From the NCBI GenBank assembly GCA_003326195.1, contig LXQE01000157.1, forward strand, positions 21,890 to 85,889: DNA of 64,000 bases. Direction: 5' to 3'. The notes below the pieces were generated by a model that worked only from the letters and a program-made list of their open reading frames with translations, was not told the origin of the DNA and made no database searches. This document shows, piece after piece, positions 9,222 to 17,166 of this stretch. The position numbers and the translations under genes are program-made. Position 1 is the first letter of the stretch, and the number at the start of each line of letters is the position of its first letter. This DNA is from Nostoc punctiforme NIES-2108 (GTDB lineage Bacteria; Cyanobacteriota; Cyanobacteriia; Cyanobacteriales; Nostocaceae).

Positions 9222-9299
9222 ATATCTCCTACAAGTCATTCTGACTTACACAAATTTTGGAAACGATGTATTTAAAAAACCGGGTCAAATATACTAACC

Positions 9300-9438
9300 T
9301 TACGCCGTGTGCAACTTTCTCTCAGACCTAACCCCCAACCCCTTCCCTTGTAGGGAAGGGGAGCAAGAATCAAAGCCTCTCTCCCTGTGGGGGAGAGGTT
9401 TGGAGAGGGGTTCTAAGGATAAGTTGTACATCGCGTAA
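9300..9438. mobile_element. MITE-like element, type A (copy 1)
   Basis: A 139-bp element flanked by imperfect 17-bp inverted repeats (TTACGCCGTGTGCAACT and AGTTGTACATCGCGTAA, three mismatches). The interior has ACCTAACCCCCAACCCCTTCCC, the matching AGGGAAGGGG and a second GAGAG hairpin. The interior is shared with the element at 38166-38306, which has different ends. It lies between the two binding-protein genes. The GTGTGCAA inside its left end is part of the repeat and should not be read as a regulator site. Confidence 0.7.
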
Positions 9439-9487
9439 CCTTGCTTTATCAAGCCTTTTTCTGTATGTTGTAATTACGAATTACAAA

Positions 9488-10495
9488 TTACCAGCCTTGG
9501 TAGCTGCTAAGATTCTCTCTAGTAACCAACTTGACTGGAATCAGGATATTTGGTGACTCAGGTTTTTTACCCTGGATGATATCGTTGCCAATCTGAACCG
9601 CTTTTTGAGCCATCCCTGCGGGATTTTGAGCCGCAGTTGCAGCAAATACACCATCTTTATCTTCCATTGCTTTGGTTGCATCAGGCGATCCGTCAACCCC
9701 AACAATAAAAAATTCTTTACGTCTTGCTTGTTTAGCTGCCAAATCTGCGCCGACACCGCTTTGGTCGTTAGTGGCAAAAACGGCATCAATTTTGGGAAAG
9801 GTTGTCAGCAAATCGCTCATGACTCTCAGTCCTCCATCCCTTGTCCCTTCAGCGTTTTGCTCTTTAGAGATGAGTTTAATATTCGGATATTTAGACAATG
9901 ATTTCTCACAGCCACTCACTCGCTGATTGATTGAGTCCATCGGAGTACCGTTGAGGATGACTACACTACCTTGACCTTTGAGGCGATCGGCAATATATTG
10001 GCAACCAATCTCACCAGCTTGGGTATTGTTGGAACTAATCATCGCATCCACATCTGCATCAACGGCTGAATCTAATGCAATAACAACCCTACCTGCAAGC
10101 CTTGCTTGATCGATAACTGGTTTAACTCCTTTTTTGTCAACAGCGCTGAGGATAATTAGGTCAGTATTGGCAGCCGTAAAATTTTCGATTTGATTGCTTT
10201 GTTGGTTCAAATCAAAGGCACTAGAAACTGCATTAACTCTGATATTACCCCCGATTTTTTGAGCTTCTGTCTCAGCTCCCTTCTGCACTGCATTATAGAA
10301 GGGATTGCCTAAATCACCCAAAGCTACGCCGATTGTTTGCAATTTTCTATTTGGCGTATTAAGACTCTCTGCACTTATATTAGTAGCCTTGTTAGTAGTA
10401 TTAGTAGCGGTGTTGCCATTTTGAGCGCCATTTGTGCAACCAACAACCGCGAAACCTAATATGCCAACTATGAGCAAAATTCTCTTCATATTCAT
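9488..10495 (-). CDS. Periplasmic sugar-binding lipoprotein 2 (RbsB/IbpA family)
   Basis: A 335-residue binding protein with a lipobox at Cys20 (LGFAVVGC), an N/T-rich linker, and the same Peripla_BP_4 landmarks as its neighbour: LGDLGNPFYNAVQKGAE, DSAVDADVDAMISSNN, FATNDQSGVGAD and VGVDGSPDAT. The two proteins align along their whole length and clearly arose by tandem duplication, yet differ at ligand-pocket positions: NPFYNAVQKG here against NPFFVLMGQA, and DSAVDADVD against DTGAEGGVD. One importer with two receptors could take two related substrates, for example myo- and scyllo-inositol. It is the first gene of the ABC block on this strand. Confidence 0.92.
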   Translation of the reverse strand: MNMKRILLIVGILGFAVVGCTNGAQNGNTATNTTNKATNISAESLNTPNRKLQTIGVALGDLGNPFYNAVQKGAETEAQKIGGNIRVNAVSSAFDLNQQSNQIENFTAANTDLIILSAVDKKGVKPVIDQARLAGRVVIALDSAVDADVDAMISSNNTQAGEIGCQYIADRLKGQGSVVILNGTPMDSINQRVSGCEKSLSKYPNIKLISKEQNAEGTRDGGLRVMSDLLTTFPKIDAVFATNDQSGVGADLAAKQARRKEFFIVGVDGSPDATKAMEDKDGVFAATAAQNPAGMAQKAVQIGNDIIQGKKPESPNILIPVKLVTRENLSSYQGW

Positions 10496-11293
10496 CTGTT
10501 TTTAACAACTGATTTAAATTTGATAAAGGTCATAACAAGATAAACTAGGTCTGAAAAAGTTAGACCTAACCTAGCGTTAATACTAGGTAACTTAAACTCC
10601 AAAAATTTTGTAATTTGACGTGATTGGAGTTATTGCTATTAGCTTCACAAAAAAAATGGTTTATCCTTCAAGCACAATTATGAACATTACACTACTTGAA
10701 TCACATTTTTTTTGGTAAAATCACTTCGTAGTGCATAGCCTAACAAAGCCTTTTAAGTGAAACCTCGAAAAATTAGTTTTATTAAACTTGTAAAACTTTA
10801 TTTGTTTCGACTTTTTTCATTTTATCCCGACCGAGTACAAAAATTATTTTTGTTTATTGAACTTTACAAATGAAAAAGAACAAATGAAAAAGATTTAAAA
10901 TCTTGCGAGATAGTCCAAACTCTTATTTACAAAGCATTCGCATAAATGAGCCTATTCCATATTAGGCTCAATGTAAAAAGCGTTAACATTTCTCAATCAA
11001 TATCCCTCAAAAAAGATACTGTTAAAGTAGAGAGCTTTTTGATTTTAATGCTAGATTTTAAAAAATATACACATCCTTTGGTTAGATTTTCCAAATCAAT
11101 TATAATCAGCCTGACAAGCGTATTTATTTGTTATTCCTCCTCCATCACTTGAAGGCAATAGAGGAGTAAACAAGATAATATTTTTAAGCCTGATTAGGGA
11201 TAAAGAACATTTACATATCAATATTTTGTTCTTACTTTATCCCTTGAGAGAGAGAATTCTGAATTCTGACTCCTGAATTCTTCTCCAAGCAGT
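10496..11293. other. 798-bp gap without a supported gene
   Basis: AT-rich spacer between the MIOX stop and the second binding-protein gene. It holds an AGGTCT...AGACCT inverted repeat near 10548-10569 just upstream of the binding-protein gene and a GAATTCTGA/GAATTC repeat tract at about 11252-11280. A 68-codon open frame at 10946-11152 on the plus strand has no family resemblance and is not taken as a gene. The promoter of the ABC block is presumably here, but no convincing -35/-10 pair was found. Confidence 0.6.
11196..11244 (-). terminator. Hairpin downstream of the MIOX gene
   Basis: AGGGATAAAG at 11196-11205 pairs perfectly with CTTTATCCCT at 11235-11244, with a 29-nt A/T-rich loop, 50 to 100 nt after the MIOX stop. 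The sequence beyond it on the minus strand is A/T-rich but lacks a clean T-run. Confidence 0.4.
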
Positions 11294-12190
11294 TTAAAAC
11301 TTTAATGTTGCGGGTAAATATTTAGCCACCAAATCTTCATAGTATGGTTTTAATTTTTGCCAATCAGGAGGAATAGGGTTTTTTGAATACAAATCGTAGG
11401 GATTGAATAAACGTACCCATTTAAACATTTCTTTATCATGTTTATCCATCAAATGCTCATACGCATTTTCACGATGTTGAGGATAAAATGAGTGATAGCG
11501 AAATATATACAATGCAGGTTCGGGCAAATAGTTTTTCATGATCTGATAAAAATACTCATCATGCCCCCATGACATGTGTACACTACTTAATCCACAGTTA
11601 GGCTCATAAATGCCATATTTAGTGTTGTAATCGGGGTTATTATAATCAGGGTTTTCTTTGAAAAATTCTGAGAAAACAATTTTATCAGAAAATGCACAAC
11701 CTACAGGATAAGTATCGCCGACGGTAGCCCATTGAGGTTCACCAAATAGACAAAGTACTTTCCCCATATCGTGAAAGAAGCCAGTAAGTACCATCCAATC
11801 AGGATGACCATCGGCGCGAATGGCTTCTGATGTTTGCAATAGATGCTGTAACTGATCCATGTCTGTATCAGGATCGGAATCATCTACTAATTGATTCAAA
11901 AATTCGACCGCATCCCAAACAGACATTTCTTTTTTATCAAACTTCAAAAATTCTTTTTCTTTTTGAAGTACAAAATTATATGTTTGATTAATATGATTTA
12001 ACCGATAAAACTCTTTCACCGTATCTCTAATAGTCGTTTCGTAATTCCTATACTCTTCGGTGGTTTTACCTTCTTTTACTATGCTATCTGGATCGGGATA
12101 ACGATTAAGTAAGTCTTCTTCCCATTCTTCTAGTGAGTGTAAGAGATTGTTTTCAACCTGAAGAATGGCATTATTTAGAGTTTGAGACAT
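11294..12190 (-). CDS. MIOX: myo-inositol oxygenase
   Basis: A 298-residue protein of the non-haem di-iron MIOX family, which cleaves the myo-inositol ring with O2 to give D-glucuronate. All six iron ligands known from the mouse and human enzymes can be placed: His116 (QLQHLLQT), His140-Asp141 (GFFHDMGK), His210 (MSWGHDEY), His233 (RYHSFYP) and Asp266 (NPYDLYSK); the active-site Lys144 is also present. Other family blocks are FGEPQWATVGDT and KLKPYYEDLVAKYLP. Length matches the roughly 285-residue eukaryotic enzymes. AGGAAG precedes the ATG. Two TGCACA/TGTGCA palindromes lie 55-115 bp upstream, suggesting control by the LacI-family regulator. Downstream enzymes for glucuronate are encoded across the regulator. 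Confidence 0.96.
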   Translation of the reverse strand: MSQTLNNAILQVENNLLHSLEEWEEDLLNRYPDPDSIVKEGKTTEEYRNYETTIRDTVKEFYRLNHINQTYNFVLQKEKEFLKFDKKEMSVWDAVEFLNQLVDDSDPDTDMDQLQHLLQTSEAIRADGHPDWMVLTGFFHDMGKVLCLFGEPQWATVGDTYPVGCAFSDKIVFSEFFKENPDYNNPDYNTKYGIYEPNCGLSSVHMSWGHDEYFYQIMKNYLPEPALYIFRYHSFYPQHRENAYEHLMDKHDKEMFKWVRLFNPYDLYSKNPIPPDWQKLKPYYEDLVAKYLPATLKF

Positions 12191-12244
12191 ATCTTCCTGC
12201 TTGTCGATGTTGTATTGGTTAAATGGTACTTTTGCACTCTTTTA

Positions 12245-12258
12245 TGCACAGGTGTGCA
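12245..12258. promoter_or_regulatory. Predicted LacI-family operator O2 (MIOX proximal)
   Basis: TGCACAGGTGTGCA has perfect 6-bp arms around a GG centre. It lies about 55 bp upstream of the MIOX start, and its centre is 42 bp from the centre of the neighbouring operator, which is four helical turns. Confidence 0.7.
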
Positions 12259-12282
12259 AGGCTGTATTGGACTTATTATTTA

Positions 12283-12304
12283 TTTTTGCACACGTGTGCA
12301 AAAA
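12283..12304. promoter_or_regulatory. Predicted LacI-family operator O1 upstream of MIOX
   Basis: A perfect 22-bp palindrome with arms TTTTTGCACAC and GTGTGCAAAAA. The core TGCACACGTGTGCA is identical to the site on the regulator's own promoter at 13621-13638. The central CG dyad in a 14-18 bp palindrome is typical for LacI-family operators. It should place MIOX under the regulator encoded at 13661. Confidence 0.82.
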
Positions 12305-12519
12305 CGTATGTTAAGTTTCATTTCGTCTTTGCATACTTTATACCCAATCTACTTCTCTAGATGTCTTATCCGATCTGTTTGGGTTCAGATTAAAAATAGT
12401 GCTTTTGTTTTTTGCACATTTATACATGAACTTACTAAGTATGAGCTAATCTTTTAGCTTATCCACTTGTGCAAAAGCTATATTTATGAAATATCATGCC
12501 TGACTCAACAAGCCTAGTA

Positions 12520-12843
12520 TCAATTTGTCAATTGTACAGTAGTGGGATACTTAACAAGATTAGCCAATTCTTGTAACTGGTTTATCGCTTCTGCACCCTC
12601 CAACTTCATTAATTCGCGATCATCCCACAATTCCATCCAAGTAATACCGTAATCAGACACTAAAAACCGAATCAGGTGCTTTTCTCTTAGACTAACCATA
12701 AATGAAGCACTCTTCATTTGGTCGCCGCATGTATAACAAGACGCAGGATAGCCACGCCGCTCAAGTATAATTGTCAAGGCTTGCAGGTTCATTACCAAGT
12801 CTTGGGCGAATTCCTGATGCTGTTGCGCTAATCTTAGAAACAC
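12520..12843 (-). CDS. Conserved-looking small protein of unknown function
   Basis: A 107-residue frame on the same strand as MIOX and gluconokinase, filling the space between them. It is predicted mostly helical, with a central CYTCG pair of cysteines (CxxC, about residues 36-39) and a LVSDYGITWMELWDD stretch; it ends VQLTN. No signal peptide or membrane segment is visible. I do not recognise a family. It starts with ATG at 12843, without a strong ribosome-binding site. Its place inside the inositol cluster raises the possibility of a linked role, but that is only positional. Confidence 0.6.
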   Translation of the reverse strand: MFLRLAQQHQEFAQDLVMNLQALTIILERRGYPASCYTCGDQMKSASFMVSLREKHLIRFLVSDYGITWMELWDDRELMKLEGAEAINQLQELANLVKYPTTVQLTN

Positions 12844-12977
12844 TAGTTTTCTCCTACCATTACAGTTATCTGCTTGCTTTGATATTTCTTGAGACTTACA
12901 TAGGTGATTTAGTTGCCAAAAGTTTGTGTTTTCCTAAATACGTGATTAATCTTAATATTACGGTTGTCACCAGTAAG

Positions 12978-13463
12978 CTAAATTTTCAAAGCAGTTCTAA
13001 TGTTTTGGACAATTATCTGGGGCGGCTGTGCAACATCTATACATAGAGTATCTACTGGTTCTTCAAGGGTATAAAACTGGCTAGCGAGAAGTTTTTCGCT
13101 CATGTAATGATTGCTACGCTCTTGCAACCGCATTTGAATCAACTCATAAGACCCTTTGAGGTAAACTAATTTGGTGCGTTCGCTATCCAATACCAAAAAT
13201 TGCCGATAGCTATCTTTTAAAGCCGAACACGCCAGCACCACATTTTTATTTTCTTGTAACCAGTGTTTAATAGCTGTTTGCAAATCTTGTAACCAAGGCA
13301 TTCTGTCATCTTCACTCAGAGGGATACCGCGCCGCATTTTCTCAACATTCTCTGGCGAGTGGAAAGCATCAGCGTCGCTAAATTCCCATTCTAAGGAGTC
13401 TGCTAGTAGTTTTCCGATGGTGGTTTTTCCAGAACCAGATACACCCATGACGATAATAATCAT
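12978..13463 (-). CDS. gntK: Gluconokinase, GntK family
   Basis: A 161-residue P-loop kinase phosphorylating D-gluconate to 6-phosphogluconate. Walker A GVSGSGKTT is at residues 7-15; SDADAFHSPENVEKMRRGIPLSEDDRMPWL is the strongly conserved substrate/lid block, and LACSALKDSYR completes the family signature. Length matches bacterial and human gluconokinases. It is divergently oriented from the LacI-family regulator, with the shared operator at 13621-13638 about 160 bp from its start. It is the last step needed if the LarA-like protein makes gluconate, feeding carbon into the oxidative pentose phosphate pathway. The ribosome-binding site before the ATG at 13463 is weak. Confidence 0.95.
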   Translation of the reverse strand: MIIIVMGVSGSGKTTIGKLLADSLEWEFSDADAFHSPENVEKMRRGIPLSEDDRMPWLQDLQTAIKHWLQENKNVVLACSALKDSYRQFLVLDSERTKLVYLKGSYELIQMRLQERSNHYMSEKLLASQFYTLEEPVDTLCIDVAQPPQIIVQNIRTALKI

Positions 13464-13585
13464 TTTTTTCTTAATAAAAGTTCAACTAATTCGGAATTTG
13501 TAATTTGTAATTGTAATCATGAATGGAGGTAAAAGCCAGGACTATTAACTCCTTTCCATACAAATGTGAGTTGTATTAAAATCTC

Positions 13586-13613
13586 TTGACAAATCACGAT
13601 TATTTTCTATAAT
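13586..13613 (+). promoter_or_regulatory. Sigma-70-type promoter of the regulator gene
   Basis: TTGACA at 13586-13591 and TATAAT at 13608-13613, both consensus, with a 16-nt spacer. The predicted start point falls at the left edge of the TGCACACGTGTGCA operator, so bound regulator would block transcription. Confidence 0.85.
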
Positions 13614-13620
13614 ACATATA

Positions 13621-13638
13621 ATTGCACACGTGTGCAAT
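13621..13638. promoter_or_regulatory. Predicted LacI-family operator O3 at the regulator promoter
   Basis: An 18-bp perfect palindrome, ATTGCACAC/GTGTGCAAT, starting 7 bp after the -10 box. Its 14-bp core is identical to O1 upstream of MIOX. The position predicts autorepression of the regulator and of the uxaC side of the cluster if it is co-transcribed. Confidence 0.85.
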
Positions 13639-13660
13639 ATTTAAAAGCTAAGATAAAATA

Positions 13661-14689
13661 ATGAATAAACGAAGAATTTCAATTGAAGATATTGCCCGCA
13701 GAGCAGGCGTTTCTCATTCTACAGTTTCACGCGCTTTGCGAGATAATGCTCTCATTAGCCCGAAAGTGCGAGAAGAAATTAAGCGACTGGCAGAGGAGAT
13801 GAGTTATGTACCGAATGCTATTGCTCAAAGCTTGCAAAATAAACGTACTAATACTATTGGTGTAGTCGTAACTTCAATTTCAGATCCTTTTTATGGTGAG
13901 GTGGTAGAGGGAATCGAGAAGATAGCCAGACCCGCAGGTTTGAGTGTTTTATTGAGTGCTTCACACCGAGATTTTGAGCAGGAAATGGCAGCTATTGATA
14001 CTTTTCATCGCCGTAGGGTGGACGGGATCTTAATAGCCGACTCACGAATTAGTAAACAGCATACTAAACAACTCACACAAATTGCTGTGCCAACAGTTTT
14101 GATTAATAGTCAAACTGAAGACCAATCAGAAATATTTCACTCAGTAGCAATAGACGATCGCTTAGGTGCTAAATTAGCGACAGAGCATCTAATTAGTCTG
14201 GGACACACTGCTATTGGTTATTTGGGTGTAGGCGATCGCAGCAGGTCAAATAAGCAGCGCCTAGAAGGATATCAAATGGCCCTTGCAGAAGCTGGTATTC
14301 CCCAAAATACTGATTGGGTTTCAATTAGTGATGAATATGATACCAGAACCAGCGATGTGATCACTGGGCAAAAGATGCTATCTAAATTATTGGCTGCGGA
14401 AGTTACAGGCATTTTTTGTTACAACGATATGGTAGCGGTTGGCGCTTTATTAGCTTGCCAAGAATTAGGTATTTTAGTACCGCGAAATTTAAGTCTCGTC
14501 GGATTTGATGGTATTGCTCTGGGTTGTTACGTTACGCCGGCGCTGACCACAATCAGCCAGCCAATGTTGGAAATTGGTGGCTATGCCATGCAAATGTTAC
14601 TCGATTTAATAGAAGAAAAAACTGTGGAAAACCGCGTTTTATCTCCTTTTCTAGTACAGCGTGGAAGTAGTACCGAATTAATCAAATAA
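13661..14689 (+). CDS. LacI-family transcriptional regulator of the inositol/uronate cluster
   Basis: A 342-residue protein. The N-terminal LacI helix-turn-helix (residues 6-27, ISIEDIARRAGVSHSTVSRALR) and hinge helix (YVPNAIAQSLQNKRTNTIG) are followed by a periplasmic-binding-protein-like effector domain (IGVVVTSISDPFYGEVVEGIE, RRVDGILIADSR, HLISLGHTAIGYLG, GIFCYNDMVAVGAL, LSLVGFDGI). It is transcribed from a consensus promoter carrying an 18-bp palindrome identical at its core to one before MIOX, so autoregulation and control of MIOX are predicted. The inducer is probably inositol, a uronate or a pathway intermediate. It lies at the divergence point between gntK and uxaC. Confidence 0.95.
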   Translation: MNKRRISIEDIARRAGVSHSTVSRALRDNALISPKVREEIKRLAEEMSYVPNAIAQSLQNKRTNTIGVVVTSISDPFYGEVVEGIEKIARPAGLSVLLSASHRDFEQEMAAIDTFHRRRVDGILIADSRISKQHTKQLTQIAVPTVLINSQTEDQSEIFHSVAIDDRLGAKLATEHLISLGHTAIGYLGVGDRSRSNKQRLEGYQMALAEAGIPQNTDWVSISDEYDTRTSDVITGQKMLSKLLAAEVTGIFCYNDMVAVGALLACQELGILVPRNLSLVGFDGIALGCYVTPALTTISQPMLEIGGYAMQMLLDLIEEKTVENRVLSPFLVQRGSSTELIK

Positions 14690-14834
14690 TTTCATACCAA
14701 TTTGTTGTGAAGATGGACTTAATTATTAAACGAACCGCCAAGTACGCCAAGTACGCCAAAAGAGAAAGAGTAGGCTGTTCAATATCATTCTTATTTGCAC
14801 TCAGCAACACTAAAAATTTTAATCGGACAAAAAT

Positions 14835-16283
14835 ATGTTAACTAAAAAACCGAATTTATCTCCCGATCGTTGCTTTTCTCCAGAACCAGTTCAAAGACGA
14901 TTAGCCCATCAATTTTTTGATAGCATATCTGCGTTACCTCTAGTTTGTCCACACGGACACGTAGATCCAGCTTTGTTGGCTAATCCCGCAGCCCGTTTTG
15001 GTTCGCCCACGGAATTACTGATTATCCCTGACCACTACCTTTTGCGGATGCTCTATAGTCGGGGCGTATCTCTGCAAGCTTTGGGCATACCAAGCAATGA
15101 TGGTTCACCAGGAGAGACTGACCACCGCAAAATCTGGCAATTGTTCGCTGACCATTTTTATCTATTCCAAGGTACTCCATCTGGGTTGTGGTTGAAAGAG
15201 GAACTAACTAACGTCTTTGGTGTGGATGAACCTTTAAACTCTCGCAATGCCGGACGTATCTATGATTATCTGGAAGGTTTATTAGCCTCACCTGAGTTTT
15301 CCCCCCGTGCTTTATTCAAACGCTTTAACATCGAAGTACTTTGTACTACCGATGCCGCCAGTGATAACCTAGAGAATCAGCGATCGCTCCATGAAGAAGG
15401 TTTCACTCAAATTAGACCAACTTTTCGTCCTGATGCAGTAGTTAACCTGGATGCTCCTTGTTGGCGGGAAAATCTTAGCAAGTTGGAAAGCACTATCGGT
15501 AGAGAAATTAATACTTACGCCAATTTTGTGCAAGCGTTAGAAGAACGTCGAGCTTTCTTTAAAAAAATGGGTGCGACAGCTACCGATCAAGGTGCAGCCA
15601 CACCTTATACTACACGCCTTTCTGACCAGGAAGCCGAAGCTATCTTTGCGAGAGCATTAGCCAGCAAGCTGAATCCAGGTGATGTCGAAAATTTTACTGG
15701 TCATATCTTCATGGAAATGGCGCGGATGAGTGTGGAAGATGGCTTGGTGATGCAAATGCATTGTGGTGTGATGCGCAATCATAACCCGGCTTTATTTGAG
15801 AAATTTGGAGCTGATAAAGGTGCTGATATTCCCGTAAAAATAGAGTGGACTCAAAATCTGCACCCGTTGTTATCAGCTTACGGTAACGATCGCCGCTTCC
15901 ATTTAATCATTTTTGGTATGGATGAAAGCACTTATAGCCGCGAGATGGCTCCTTTAGCTGGTCATTATCCCAGTGTATTGCTTGGGCCGCCTTGGTGGTT
16001 TCACGACAGCGTAAATGGTATGGAGCGTTATTTCAATCAGGTAATGGAAACTGCGGGAATTTATAATACAGCCGGGTTTAATGATGATACACGGGCTTTT
16101 GTTTCGATTCCGGCTCGTCATAATGTCTGGCGGCGAGTAGCTTGTAATTGGTTGGCTGGATTGGTAGCACGGGGATTGGTTGAGGAGGAGGAAGGGTATG
16201 GTATGGCTCGTGCTTTGGCTTATGACCTCGCTAAGGTTGCTTATAAGTTTGAGGGGGGAAATTTAAACGCAGAGGGGCGCTGA
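14835..16283 (+). CDS. uxaC: Glucuronate isomerase (uronate isomerase)
   Basis: A 482-residue member of the amidohydrolase-fold uronate isomerases, converting D-glucuronate to D-fructuronate (or galacturonate to tagaturonate). The metal-binding HxH motif is CPHGHVD (His40, His42). Also visible are FKRFNIEVLCTTDAASDNL, HIFMEMARMSVEDGLVMQMHCG, HDSVNGMERYFNQVMETAG, and the C-terminal GFNDDTRAF...IPARHNVWRR. Length fits the family (about 470). The last residues (NLNAEGR) are encoded by a dispersed intergenic repeat running over the stop codon, so the C-terminus has been altered. It is the direct consumer of the MIOX product. Confidence 0.96.
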   Translation: MLTKKPNLSPDRCFSPEPVQRRLAHQFFDSISALPLVCPHGHVDPALLANPAARFGSPTELLIIPDHYLLRMLYSRGVSLQALGIPSNDGSPGETDHRKIWQLFADHFYLFQGTPSGLWLKEELTNVFGVDEPLNSRNAGRIYDYLEGLLASPEFSPRALFKRFNIEVLCTTDAASDNLENQRSLHEEGFTQIRPTFRPDAVVNLDAPCWRENLSKLESTIGREINTYANFVQALEERRAFFKKMGATATDQGAATPYTTRLSDQEAEAIFARALASKLNPGDVENFTGHIFMEMARMSVEDGLVMQMHCGVMRNHNPALFEKFGADKGADIPVKIEWTQNLHPLLSAYGNDRRFHLIIFGMDESTYSREMAPLAGHYPSVLLGPPWWFHDSVNGMERYFNQVMETAGIYNTAGFNDDTRAFVSIPARHNVWRRVACNWLAGLVARGLVEEEEGYGMARALAYDLAKVAYKFEGGNLNAEGR

Positions 16284-16308
16284 GGGAAGCGCAGAGGTAC
16301 GCAGAGAA
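16267..16308. repeat. Dispersed GCAGAGG-type repeat overlapping the uxaC stop
   Basis: ACGCAGAGGGGCGCTGAGGG and a following GCGCAGAGGTACGCAGAG lie across the end of uxaC. Similar sequence occurs at about 3551-3580. It supplies the last codons and the stop of uxaC. Confidence 0.7.
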
Positions 16309-16331
16309 TTTTACTAAGTGGGGGAATCATT

Positions 16332-17159
16332 TTGATTTTAAGTAAACTTTTTAGCTTGAAGGAGCGGGTAGCGGTAGTTACTGGTGGTTCTGGTGTGCTT
16401 GGTGGGTCTATGGCAAGGGGTTTGGCTCTGGCTGGAGCGCGAGTTGTGGTTTTGGGTCGTAATGAAGTCAGGGCGGGGGCGGTGGTGGCTGAGATTACTG
16501 CTGGTGGTGGAGAAAGTATGGCTGTGGTGGCAGATGTTAGCGATCGCTCCCAATTAGAAATCGCTAGGGATGTTATTATACAGCGTTGGGATGAGATAGA
16601 TATCTTGGTAAATATGGCTGGCGGTAATATTCCGGCTGCCACGATTACTCCTGATGGGAATATTTTTGATATGCCACATACAGCCTTTGAGGAAGTGGTT
16701 AGTCTCAATTTAGTTGGCACTTTACTACCTTGTCAGGTTTTTGGTCAAGCAATGGTGGAAAAAAGTCAACCCCACGGTTGCATTGTCAATATTTCTTCTA
16801 TGTCTGCTATCCGAGCGATTAGTCGGGTGGTTGGCTACTCAGCAGCGAAAGCGGGGATAGATAACTTTACTCGCTGGTTAGCGGTAGAACTCGCCCAAAA
16901 GTATGGTGATGGAATGCGAGTAAATGCGATCGCACCAGGTTTTTTTATTGGCGAACAAAATCGAGATTTACTTCTAAATGCTGATGGTAGTTTGACCGTT
17001 CGCGGGCAAAAAATCATTGACCATACCCCCGCCGGACGTTTCGGAAAACCAGATGAATTACTCAGTACCTTAATCTGGTTATGTAGTTCTGGTTCTAGTT
17101 TTGTCAACGGGGTAGTTGTGCCGGTAGATGGTGGATTTAGTATCTACAGTGGAGTTTAA
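16332..17159 (+). CDS. SDR-type D-mannonate oxidoreductase (fructuronate reductase, UxuB/YjmF family)
   Basis: A 275-residue short-chain dehydrogenase. The NAD(P) motif TGGSGVLG is at residues 17-24, NMAGGN at about 94-99, and the catalytic Ser155/156, Tyr169 and Lys173 (GYSAAK). The C-terminal pattern PGFFIGEQNRDLLLNADGS...TPAGRFGKPDEL...VDGGFSIYSGV is characteristic of the SDR D-mannonate oxidoreductases such as Bacillus UxuB (YjmF), which interconvert D-fructuronate and D-mannonate. No ATG lies near the conserved N-terminus; a TTG preceded by GGGGGA is taken as the start. It sits 48 bp after uxaC and just before the LarA-like gene, matching the reaction order. Confidence 0.9.
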   Translation: MILSKLFSLKERVAVVTGGSGVLGGSMARGLALAGARVVVLGRNEVRAGAVVAEITAGGGESMAVVADVSDRSQLEIARDVIIQRWDEIDILVNMAGGNIPAATITPDGNIFDMPHTAFEEVVSLNLVGTLLPCQVFGQAMVEKSQPHGCIVNISSMSAIRAISRVVGYSAAKAGIDNFTRWLAVELAQKYGDGMRVNAIAPGFFIGEQNRDLLLNADGSLTVRGQKIIDHTPAGRFGKPDELLSTLIWLCSSGSSFVNGVVVPVDGGFSIYSGV

Positions 17160-17166
17160 TAATGTC

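Noticed and set aside
9304..9318. GTGTGCAA as a fourth LacI-family half-site near the binding-protein genes
   Set aside because: It is part of the terminal inverted repeat of a MITE-like element and has no matching second half.
10946..11152. 68-codon frame in the gap after MIOX
   Set aside because: No start signal, AT-rich composition and no recognisable motif.
12182..12457. 91-codon plus-strand frame over the MIOX promoter
   Set aside because: It overlaps the operators and the MIOX start, and its sequence has no protein-like pattern.
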